From contig CM043953.1 in assembly GCA_014529385.2 (NCBI GenBank), positions 72,421,872 through 72,485,871 on the forward strand: a DNA stretch of 64,000 nt, given 5' to 3'. The notes below the pieces were generated by a model. That model was not told the origin of the DNA. It made no database searches and saw nothing but the letters and a program-made list of their open reading frames with translations. Numbering within the stretch: position 1 is the first letter of the stretch; the number at the start of each line of letters is the position of its first letter. The DNA comes from Adiantum capillus-veneris (taxonomy: Eukaryota > Streptophyta > Polypodiopsida > Polypodiales > Pteridaceae). Shown piece by piece: positions 55,368 to 64,000 of the stretch. A program made the position numbers and the translations under genes.

Positions 55368-57157
55368 GTGCTAACTAGGTCAAATGATTATGGCATCGAA
55401 ATTAAGGGAGATGAAGGAACCAGTGGACTGACCCAAGAGGAAAAGGGAAAGACAAAAGTGCTAAGTGTAGTCACCTTGGAGAAGGCATCAAAGCTAGAGG
55501 ATACATTTGTGATGCCTATTGGAAAGAGGACCACAGAGGATAAGGAAGGAAGAAGTGCCCCAGGTCCTAGTAAGAAGAAAGGAAAGAGCCATGAAGGCGA
55601 GGATGTCAAGGCCAAGAGGAAAAGGAGAGCTCGTCGAAAGTTTCATGTTTCAGATTTTCCACTAGGGGATGGGCAATTAAGCTATGACTTGAAGGAGGAT
55701 CTGACGAGCAGGAAGGCAGATGTTACTTTTGGCCAGCTTATAGAGATGGTGCCTAAGCTAAAGCGACAGTGGAAGAGGATGGTTAACCCAATGGAGAAAG
55801 AGCCAGAGAGAGGTTCAGTAAAGGTGTTGGCAATGGATGAGCTACCAGACATTTGTCCAATAGTAGATGTGTGGCATAAAAGGAAAAATTTGGGACAAGG
55901 TTATGTGGATGGCGGAGCCCAAATATGTGTCATAACACACTCATGTGTTGAGAAGATGGGTCTCATAGTGGCTGGGGTGTCAGGTTTTCAGATCAGATTG
56001 GCAAACCATCAAAAAGTAAAATGCTTGGGTGTTGTAAAGAGCTTAGAAGTGGAGGCATATGATGCAAAGGCAGTGGTTGATTTTCATGTGATGCCAGCAG
56101 GGTTGGGAGCATATCCTATTATACTGGGCAGACCATGGTTACGTGCAGTGGGAGCTGTTCAAGATTGGCGACATGGTACGATTAGCCTCTATGGAAAGAT
56201 AGGTACCAAGAAGCTTTATAATATGGACACAAGGAAACGATTAGAGGAGATTTATGAAGATGAGGATGAGTCTAGTGATGAAGAGTCTTCCACAGTGACA
56301 GATGAGGACAGTGATAGCACTACCAGCAGTGATGAGGATGCTGATGTTGCATTTCTTTTGATGGACAAAGAAATCCAGGAGATTGGTTTAGTTGCATTTG
56401 CGAATGAGGTTGAAGATGAAAGTGAAGGGCCTTATGAAGTGATTGAAGGGCTGATGCAAACCAAGGTTGAGTTGTCAAAGAAGCAGGAATTAATGACGCA
56501 AATGATTAGTGGAGACCTCTCAGCTATGGAGAAGGATATATTTTTGCATATGCTGGCTAGTTTTCCTGATTTGTTCATTACTTCATATGAAGAGATCAGA
56601 GGGTTCAAGGGTGGAGAGATGCATATAGAGCTGAAGGAAGTTGCTAAGCCAGTGCGGCAAAGGCTAAGAAGGATGGGTCAAGAGCAAATGGAAGCCTTGC
56701 GAGAAGAGGTGGACAAGTTATTGAAGGCAGGGTTCATAGTCCCTGTGGAGACCACAGAATGGGTGAGTCCAGTAGTAGTCAGTCCAAAGAAGGATGGGAA
56801 GTGGAGGATTTGTGTAGATTTTAAACCCTTAAATGCAGCCACTAAAAAGAACCCATATCCTCTTCCATTCATTGATCAGATCTTGGATTCAGTGGCAGGT
56901 TATGAGAGGTACAGTGTGTGTGATGGTTTTTCAGGCTATTTTCAATTGAAGATTGCTCTTAAAGACCGCACAAAGACAACTTTCATTACGCCATGGGGCT
57001 GCTATTGCTACTGCCATTTGGGTTGTCAAATGGACCTTCCTTCTATCAAGAGAGAGCAAATTGGGTGTTGGAACCATTCATTGGTAGTTGTGTTAAAGCT
57101 TTTATGGATGACTTCTGTGTCTATAGCAGTAGGGCTGATCACCATGAGAAGCTGTAG
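55368..57157 (+). pseudogene. Element C protease and RT (first part)
   Basis: In frame after the Gag TAG. A Lys/Arg-rich linker precedes the protease (GYVDGGAQICVITHSCVEKM, active site DGG; IILGRPWLRAVGAVQDW). An acidic spacer (56250-56360) follows, then RT: RQRLRRMGQEQMEALREEVD, WVSPVVVSPKKDGKWRICVD and FSGYFQLKIALKDRTKTTFI. A frameshift at about 57010 moves LPFGLSNGPSFYQ and the catalytic FMDDFCVYS (DD 57107-57112) to the frame of the next ORF, and a TAG stands at 57155. Confidence 0.92.
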
Positions 57158-58729
57158 ATGGTATTGACTCGATATGATGAATGTGGAGGACAACTAAATC
57201 CAAAGAAATGTCATCTAGCACAGCCAAGGGTGAAGTTATTGGGCCACATGGTGTCAGAAAATGGCATTGAGGCTGATCCAGACAAGGTTAAGTCTATTAT
57301 TCTTCTTCCATCACCTATGAGTACGAAGCAATTGGCAAACTTTATACACAAAGTGAAGTACATGGCACGGTTTATTCCATTGTCTTCGCAGCTTCTTTAT
57401 CCATTACAGCAAGTGGCAAAGCATGATCCATTGCAATGGGATGACAAGTGTGAAGAAGTGTTTCAAGAGGTGAAAGAGGTGTTAGGGGGGTTGTCAGCCA
57501 TGCAGGCTCCTGATTGGGAGAAAGTTTTTTATGTAAATCCATCAGTAGGGGATGATGCCATTGGAGCCATGCTATTGCAAAAGGGGAAGGGCAGCCATTA
57601 TATGAGGCTAGTGTATTGTGCAAGCCGAGTGAAGTTGGTAGCGGAGAGAAAGTTATCGGAAGTAGAGCTAGTGATGGCCAGTGTAATATTTGCTTGTCGA
57701 CGATTTCGTCATTACTTGCTACCACGGCCTTTTGTTTTCTTGACGAGTTATGCCTTTTTGCCACAGTTAATTAATGGTACTAACATGTCAAATGTGGTGA
57801 AGAAATTGGTAATTGAGCTGCAAGAGTTTGAGTTCTCTTTCCTAGTGGAAGATAGTACAAGGGCTACCCTAGCTGATTTGTTGACCTACAAGGAGAATCC
57901 CCTTATTGTTAAGGAAGAGGTGGTGAGAAAGGTAGTTGAAGAAGTTCCACAGATCAGCAATGCACATGTGTTTTTCTTTGATGGTTCATACAGAAAGAGC
58001 CACGATGCAGCTTCATGGGGTATAGCACTTTATGATCCAGAGGGGAAGCTAGTATGCAAGAGAGGGTTCAAATTGGATGCGCATAGTAACAATGAGGCTG
58101 AATATGCTACATTGGAAGCCGGATTACACATTTGTTCGAAGCATGGGGTTCGAAGGTTGAGCATAAAAGGTGATGCCTTGTTAGTGGTGAAGCAAGTGCT
58201 GGGTGTGTGGAAGAGCAAGAACACCTCATTGAAGGAAATGTGCTTCAGAATTAAAGGCCTGTTAAAAAAGTTCGAAGCATGGAGCATCAGACACATTGAA
58301 CGTGCTCTAAATGGAGAGGCACATGAAGAAGCTCAAGGCATGATTGGGGAGCTATTCGTGTTGAGGACCAATTTACCTCTTTATCATGGCCGGGAAAGTT
58401 TGGCTCAAGAAGAGGAGTTTTTGCTAACAGGAATCATTCCAAAGGAGATTCAGAAGTCTAAGAAGTATGGCTTTGTGCGTAGAGCATACAAGTACAAATT
58501 GATTGGTGATGTCTTATACATGAAAGGGGCTGATCTCGTGTTGAGACGTGTACCTTGGCGGGAGGAGCTTTACAGAGTGTTGGAAGAGAATCATGAAGGC
58601 GCATGTGGTGGCCATTTTGCTCTAAAGATCACCTTGCATAAGATTTTGCAAGAGGGGTATGTATGGCCTAGTTTGCACAAGGATGTTCACCATTGGTGTA
58701 GGTCTTGCAATAGATGTCAAGCAGTGTAA
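57158..58729 (+). pseudogene. Element C RT end, RNase H, archaeal-type RNase H and integrase zinc region
   Basis: 523 open codons. RT thumb (LNPKKCHLAQPRVKLLGHMV) leads to a degraded first RNase H (residues about 121-205; FYVNPSVGDDAIGAMLL has Asn for the first Asp, and the DH motif is lost). A second RNase H spans about 270-392: HVFFFDGSYRKSHDAASWGI (D275), NNEAEYATLEAG (E315), SIKGDALLVVKQ (D339) and ERALNGEAHEEA, where His389 stands in place of the last Asp. Then comes the integrase HHCC zinc region (ENHEGACGGHFALKIT, CRSCNRCQ). It ends at a deletion. Confidence 0.93.
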
Positions 58730-59411
58730 TGGCTTAAATGAAAGATTCAATGGTGAGTTGGTACAAATTCTTTCTAAAGTGACAGAGCACCAAGGAAAGA
58801 ATTGGGATTTGGAATTGCCTAGTGCATTATGGGCTTACCGTACTTCGGTGAAGACAGGTACAGGGTTTACTCCATTTCATTTGGTGTATGGAAAGGAAGC
58901 ACTATTGCCTGTGGAGGTAGAGTTGCCTGCGGTCAAGATGTTAGAGAAGTTTCTTGGGTCGCCTAGTGATGCATTCAAAGAGAGGCTCTTGCAGTTACAA
59001 GAGGTCCAGTTGGATAGGATGAGCGCATTGGAGCATTATGGGCAGATGCAGGATAAGGCTTTGGCAAAGATAAATGAACAGGTCAAAAGTAAGGGTATCA
59101 AGAAACATGACTTGGTTTTACGCTACAACAGTAAGCTGGACAACACCTTCCAAAAGAAGTTTCAAATTAAGTGGGAAGGCCCTTTCAAGGTAGTAGAGTG
59201 TTTTCCAAATGGCACATATCAGCTGGCTAACCTGGATGGTGTTCTACATCAGTCAAGAGTAAATGGATTGCGTCTTAAATTGTATCATGCTAGATTGATG
59301 ATGGTGGAGCAAGATGAGCTGTCTGTGGAGCAAGCAAAGTTGGTGAAGAATGAGGAGACCTGTGATGCGGCGAGTCTCATATCTCTCTTTGCTACTGCTG
59401 ATCATGAATGA
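58725..59411 (+). pseudogene. Element C integrase C-terminal part (core deleted)
   Basis: Directly after the zinc region the sequence becomes NGLNERFNGELVQILSKVTE, WDLELPSALWAYRTSVKTGT and FTPFHLVYGKEALLPVEVEL, the end of the core and the C-terminal domain. About 120 residues carrying the two catalytic Asp are missing. The remainder is open to the stop at 59409. No chromodomain. Confidence 0.9.
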
Positions 59412-59422
59412 TCTAGCAGGCT

Positions 59423-59432
59423 AGGGGATGGG
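59423..59432 (+). other. Element C polypurine tract
   Basis: AGGGGATGGG a few bases before the 3' LTR start at 59440. Confidence 0.7.
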
Positions 59433-60383
59433 CAAATTATGTCAGGAGTTTTTTGGAGCAAGGGATTGAGCATATGTACATATACATGCATGGTGCATCA
59501 AATAAAGGATTGCCCATTTTCCTTAGCCAGGTGGTTATGTGGGGCCCACATGTGTACAGGTAGGAAAGGGTGTACATAGTGCAGCGATTTTCACTATTAT
59601 CAGTACTAGTGTGTTTTTTCTACAATAAGGAGGAGTTGGTAGCGCGTAAAACTTCTTGAGGAAGCTATCCGCGGGCCGACGACATGAGGTCAGCAGGTGC
59701 GTCAGATGGCATCTAGTGGCGTCAGGAGGGCGAACGAGGTCAATATTTGCACGCGGATGAGGACGGACACAACGTGGGTGTTTTCTTGTGAGAGTTATGC
59801 AGAAAGGTCATCATTAGGACCACTTTTTGGGGCCACTTCACGTGGTGGCGAGATGCATTATTGGAAAAAAGTTGAGTGCCAGGTGTGTGAATGATGCAAA
59901 AAGTTGACAACTATGCACTGCGAGGTCAGTTTTTGGCCTGTTCGGGGTCCGTTTGAGGTCATCTAAAAGGCCAAGGGTGCCCAACTAAAAAAGCTAAGTG
60001 TGGGAACTGAAAAAAGAGAGAGAAGACCAGAAAAAACATGGAGAAGAGAGGAGGAACAGCCGCAGCTGTGTTTTTGCTCATTTTGGAGCCTGTTTTGGCC
60101 GTAAACTGCTCATCCGAGGTCGGATTTGAGCACTTTGACATTGTAGACTGGGGTTTTGGGCAGTTCCGGACGCGATGGCGCTGTCCATTTTGCCAAATTA
60201 CTCACTCTTTTCCTGCTGTTTTTCTGTGTAAGTTTCTCCTATGAGCGAAGTTTCTGCTCTAGTTTGTGATTGTATCTGGCTTATTTTACCCATATTGTGT
60301 GAGCTATTTGCCCCATTGGTGTTGGCCCAAGCTCAATTGTATCTAAACATCAGAAATGCTCCTCTTTTGAGCTGAGTTTTTTT

Positions 60384-60384
<1 letters not shown>

Positions 60385-60440
<56 letters not shown>
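60385..60440. repeat. (TG)n microsatellite in element C 3' LTR
   Basis: About 56 bp; the same position in the 5' LTR has about 25 bp with an interruption. Confidence 0.97.
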
Positions 60441-60441
<1 letters not shown>

Positions 60442-60531
60442 AGTGGGCAAGTGGATAGTCTCTCTCCTCTCACTCCAGAGGTGTGTTCCCTGTCTCGGCC
60501 AGGTGTGTTGTCTAAGCCGAGTGGTGCCCCA

Positions 60532-60532
<1 letters not shown>

Positions 60533-60567
<35 letters not shown>
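60533..60567. repeat. Second (TG)n microsatellite in element C 3' LTR
   Basis: About 35 bp; about 13 bp in the 5' LTR. Confidence 0.95.
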
Positions 60568-60569
<2 letters not shown>

Positions 60570-60805
60570 CTTCCCAAGAGTGTGTGTCGGGTCGTTATAG
60601 AGGCTCTGTGTGTGTTTTCATCCCGCTCACACCGGTACTGTTTTGGTGTTGAAAGACCCTCGCTTCTATTCCTTGCAATTAATGATTCCGAGCCATGGGT
60701 ACATCAGCTTGAGCGATTTTCTAAAGGGGTAAAGAGGAGTAGCAACTAGGGCTTGAAGTGCCAAAGTACACCTAAAGAAAAAATTCACACCTAAAAGTTG
60801 TTAGA

Positions 60806-62410
60806 ATGGCTGACAATAGTAAAGAGAGTGAAATTAATGTTGATAGCTTTGATTTTGCTAATGAACAGGCTACTAATGATGCCCCTATATTGCTTGTTAA
60901 CTACCTTGTTTCTAGGCTTCAACAAGCCATGGGCAATCCATCCCTCCAAAGTGAAGTGCAACGGCAGCTACGTGCTCATGCGATTCTCCAAACTCCCCAC
61001 CAAGAAGAGAGAGTACCTAGGAAGCCTCCTTATGAGACTTTCAAAAGAGGCCTCTCTCCGATAAGGGAAGAAGAAGAGGATCCGTACGAAGGGCTCAAAA
61101 ATCTACTACTTGATAATGCATCTCCTTCCCAAAGGAGAACTCAAGTTTCAATGGTAGAGCCCCCACCGAAAGAATGAGAAATAAATGAGTCTCCTGCCAC
61201 CTCGACGGAGATGGCTCCACAAAGACGGCAGGCAAAACGCTCTCCAGTACCCCCTAAACGGAGAAGACCATCGCACAGTTCTCCACACCATAATTCAAAG
61301 AGGGATGACAAAAAACAAGAGAAAAAAAAAGGTGAGAAAGAGGTCACCCTCTTCTCCATATTCTTCATCCTCTTCCTCTTATGAAGAAAGTGATGGTGTA
61401 GACAAGGAGGAACAAGGGAAGAAAAAGGCGAGAGAGAGATCACCCTCTTCTCCATACTCCTCAAATTATTCCTCCTCTGAAGAAAGTGATGGTGCAACTT
61501 TCGAACCACCAAAAAGAAGAGGCCATAGGAAATCCTATGCTGCATGGAAGAGGTCGTTTAAGCTCAAAAAGTTCAAAGAGGGAGGAAAGAACATCTCTTT
61601 CCTTACCTACGATGGCACCTTTGGTGCTACGGACTAAATTTTGGCCTTCATTCAACAATTTGATGCGGCGTTTGGAGATGAGGGCTTTGCGGAGTCCTCT
61701 AAGCTACACCATGTAGCTATGCATTTTCAAAAGTCCGCCAGGCAAGCCTACTGGCAAATGGCGAAGCTCCACAAACATGGAAAGCTTTAAGAGCTTCCAT
61801 CATGAAGCAGTTTTTGGCTACCACTGCCAAAGACAAAGTACTCACCGAATGGAAAAGCTTGAAGCTCTCTCCCTAAAAATCTATTCACAAATATGTAGAC
61901 AAGTTTTGGGACTTAAATCTCAAAGCCACTATCTCCAAAAAGATGGATTTTGGAGAGCAAAAACAACAATTTTGTGTGGGTCTAACTGAAGATATGGCGG
62001 AGTATGTCAAGCCCCAAAGGCCACGCACCATATATGTGGTCATATACCATACCATGGTGGCTTCACAAATCAATTTCCAACAAGGGGCTAAGAGAAATCT
62101 AAAGTCCACAGAGAACAAGGACCGTAAAAATGAGCCTAAGGGGAAGGACTCTATCCAAAAGTCTCCTGAAGGCAACACCAACAATAACAAAGCTAAGGAG
62201 AAGGGAGTTTATAAAGGCAAAAATAAACTCTCTCCTGAAGAGCTTGAGTGTTATCGTAAAGATAACCACTGTTTCAAGTGTGGGGAGCAAGGGCATGCCT
62301 ATCGTGCTTGTCCCCACAAGAATACACAAAATGAGCCTCCTAGAGCTACCTTGGTCGAAATCCAAGAAGAGGATGCTCACCACAAAGGATCTCCTCTATG
62401 CCATGCTTAG
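60806..62410 (+). pseudogene. B2 Gag
   Basis: ATG at 60806 (MADNSKESEINVDSFDF). The first frame stops at 61177; 61185-61635 carries an Arg/Ser-rich block with a duplicated RSPSSPYSS..SS.EESDG unit. The capsid segment at 61630-61940 is frameshifted. The frame at 61943-62407 has an intact zinc knuckle CFKCGEQGHAYRAC. B1 has one RS unit and a broken knuckle. Confidence 0.87.
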
Positions 62411-62818
62411 GGAAAGGTAAGAGAACATGATGATTTTATTCTCTTTGATCCTGGTTCTACTCACAATTTCATATCCAATGAGTTGGCCACCAAGCTAGGC
62501 ATCCAAGCCTATGAGATGGGAGATGTCCTACCCCTCGATGGTGCTTTCAAGGGGCAAGAAGCTTCGGTCACTCCCTTAATTGGGAAATTGAGGCTCCATG
62601 TCCAAAGCTATGTGGACAAAGAGGACTTCTTTATCTCACCTCTCAAGCATGAGGATGTAATCCTAGGGGCACCATGGTTTGATCTCATGGCTACCAATGT
62701 TAAATTCCCTAAAAGGAAAATCTACTTTAGGTTCAGGGAAAAAGATATGTACATAGATGCCAAAGAGTTGGGTAACACCATACCCATTGTAATATGCAAG
62801 CTTTCGATAAGTCAATAA
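62411..62818 (+). pseudogene. B2 protease
   Basis: FDPGSTHNFISNELATKLGI (Pro where Ser/Thr is usual in DSG) and VILGAPWFDLMATNVKFPKR. Otherwise collinear with B1. A stop separates it from Gag and another ends the frame at 62818. Confidence 0.85.
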
Positions 62819-63074
62819 AGAGCTCTATTTCCGTGTACATGATTTTTGTTAAAGATTCTCAAAACGAACCTAATGCTTTAGCAAAAGAAAATATAAACAA
62901 TCACAAGGAATTAGAGTTATCCAATTTTCTCAAGGGATTTCAAGATGTTTTATTGACGACATCCCTTGTGAACTACCTCCTAAACGAGGCAATGGTGACC
63001 ATGGAATTGAACTTCTTCCAGGAAGTTCACCGCCTAATAAACCTCCTTATGGAGTTTCTCAAGTTCAACAAGAG
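62819..63074 (+). pseudogene. B2 protease-RT linker
   Basis: Frame 62794-63078 matches the B1 linker (SVYMIFVKDSQNEPN, ELELSNFLKGFQDV) and then shifts frame near 62960. Confidence 0.7.
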
Positions 63075-64000
63075 GTGATTATGTGGCAAGTGCATGAGTT
63101 AGTTGAGAAGGGCATGGTTAGGCCTAGCTCATCTCCATTTTGTTCACCCGTATTATTAGTGCAAAAGAAAGATGACACATATCGTATGTGTGTCGACTAT
63201 AGAGCACTAAATAGGATCACTATCAAGAATAGGTTTCCCGTTCCACGGGTAGAAGACCTATTTGATAAGCAACAAGGGTGGGGTCGACCTACTTCAGTAG
63301 GATTGACCTAAAAAGTGGCTACCATCAAATAAGGATAGTTGATCAAGACATTGTAAAGACCGCATTTTGCACTATGTTTGGTCTTTACGAATACATTGTC
63401 ATGCTCTTTGGCTTGACTAATGCACCAGCCACATTCAACTGCTTGATGGGGAAGCTATTCAAGTCTCATCGAACCTTTATTGGAGTGTTCTTTGATGATA
63501 TAATCATCTACTCTAATTCATTAGACGAACACAAGCAACATCTCCAGGTAATATTTCAAGTATTACGAGAGAATAAACTTTATATTAATAATAAAAGTGA
63601 GTTTTTCTTACAAGAGATTCAGTATTTAGGTCACATTATCTCTCAAGATGGCATCCAAATGGATCCATCAAAGCTAGAGGTAATAAAAGGATGGTCTAAT
63701 CCACGGAATCTACATGAACTAAGAAGCTTTATAGGTATGTGTGCATACTATAGATGCTTCATAGAAAAGTTCTCACAAATCGCGGGACCATTACATGATC
63801 TAACAAAGTAAAACATTAGGTATACATGGTCTACCAAGGAGAACAATGCCTTCAAAAAGCTTAAAGAAAAGCTTATCTCTCAACTTGTGCTTACACTGTC
63901 GGATCTCTCAAAGCCATTTGAGGTCCAATGTGATTCTTGTGGTGATTGCCTTGGAGCTGTTTTTCTCCAAGAAGGGCACACCATAGCCTATGAACATCGA
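63075..64000 (+). pseudogene. B2 RT and RNase H start, cut by the window edge
   Basis: RT fingers (MVRPSSSPFCSPVLLVQKKD, YRMCVDYRALNRITIKNRF), then after a small frameshift at about 63285 the palm FSRIDLKSGYHQIRIVDQDI, MLFGLTNAPATFNCLMGKLF and VFFDDIIIYSNS (DD 63494-63499), and thumb YLGHIISQDGIQMDPSKLEV. A stop at 63809 precedes the RNase H start (EVQCDSCGDCLGAVFLQEG). All RT catalytic motifs are present. Confidence 0.92.

Larger units (their letters stand above)
52242..60631 (+). mobile_element. Element C: Tat-type Ty3/gypsy retrotransposon with dual RNase H
   Basis: LTRs 52242-53383 and 59440-60631 differ at only about a dozen positions by eye plus TG-tract length. PPT AGGGGATGGG at 59423-59432. 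Order: Gag, protease, RT, RNase H, a second archaeal-type RNase H, integrase. The second RNase H is the hallmark of the plant Tat clade. Defects: Gag frameshift, a frameshift and TAG in RT, and loss of the integrase core at about 58725. Most recent insertion of the nested stack. Confidence 0.94.
59440..60631 (+). repeat. Element C 3' LTR
   Basis: 1192 bp; differs from the 5' LTR by scattered substitutions and by expanded (TG)n tracts at 60385-60440 and 60533-60567. Confidence 0.95.
52238..60635. repeat. 4-bp target-site duplication of element C
   Basis: CCGG at 52238-52241 and at 60632-60635, immediately outside the LTRs. Joining the flanks gives a continuous B2 leader. Confidence 0.7.
50399..64000 (+). 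mobile_element. Chromovirus B2, split by element C and cut by the right edge
   Basis: 5' LTR 50399-51992, PBS at 51993, leader 52007-52241 and 60632-60805 around element C, Gag from 60806, protease, RT and RNase H start to 64000. Protein sequence is close to B1 throughout, and the LTR start (TGTCATAATAACC, then AATGATTTTCTCATGTTAAA) matches B1's. Gag has several stops and frame changes, while the RT palm is open. Confidence 0.9.

Noticed and set aside
55388-55615. Minus-strand hydrophobic ORF within element C
   Set aside because: Antisense of the Lys/Glu-rich pol linker of element C.

Overview
This window is nuclear DNA from a land plant. It is built almost entirely of plant LTR retrotransposons (Ty1/copia, Ty3/gypsy chromovirus, Ty3/gypsy Tat-like), with one convincing intron-bearing host gene and many long (TG)n and (GA)n microsatellites. 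There are no bacterial features, rRNA, tRNA or CRISPR. The species cannot be fixed from sequence alone; low gene density and deep nesting suggest a large, repeat-rich genome (inference).

Layout. 1-7390: three broken copia elements. Copia-1 (minus) is cut by a 219-bp inverted-repeat element with a perfect 8-bp target duplication. A copia-3 tail and LTR follow (plus). Copia-2 (minus) is split by a non-autonomous LTR element D (about 4206-6457). 7391-15640: decayed Ty3/gypsy element E1 (plus), with protease, RT, RNase H, integrase, then an unexpected second protease-like domain, a PPT and a putative 3' LTR containing an intact 141-aa ORF. 15641-18190: a PBS-like site and a weak gag remnant. 18199-23560: element F (minus), a complete LTR element with very short LTRs (144 and 142 bp), TSD CTTGA, PBS and PPT. 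It carries no recognisable gag or pol but has gene-like exons with splice sites. 23566-29400: intergenic DNA with microsatellites, two small tandem duplications and possible exon remnants. 29423-32648: a three-exon host gene (minus) for an acidic protein of about 946 aa with hydrophobic segments at both ends.

From about 34 kb to the right edge is one nested stack. Gypsy element A (plus; PBS near 35153) has a 5'-truncated, poly(A)-ended insertion in its leader, is split in gag by chromovirus B1 (minus, 37700-45858), and is interrupted again at 50398 by chromovirus B2 (plus, 50399 to beyond 64000). B2 is split in its leader by Tat-like element C (plus, 52242-60631, TSD CCGG). Relative ages follow: A is older than B1 and B2, and B2 is older than C.

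No element here looks autonomous. Each shows stops, frameshifts, catalytic substitutions or deletions of RT, RNase H or integrase. C has about 99% similar LTRs by eye yet lacks the integrase core, so it was probably moved in trans. The most unusual items are element F with its intron-bearing cargo, the second protease-like domain after integrase in E1, and the small inverted-repeat element in copia-1.
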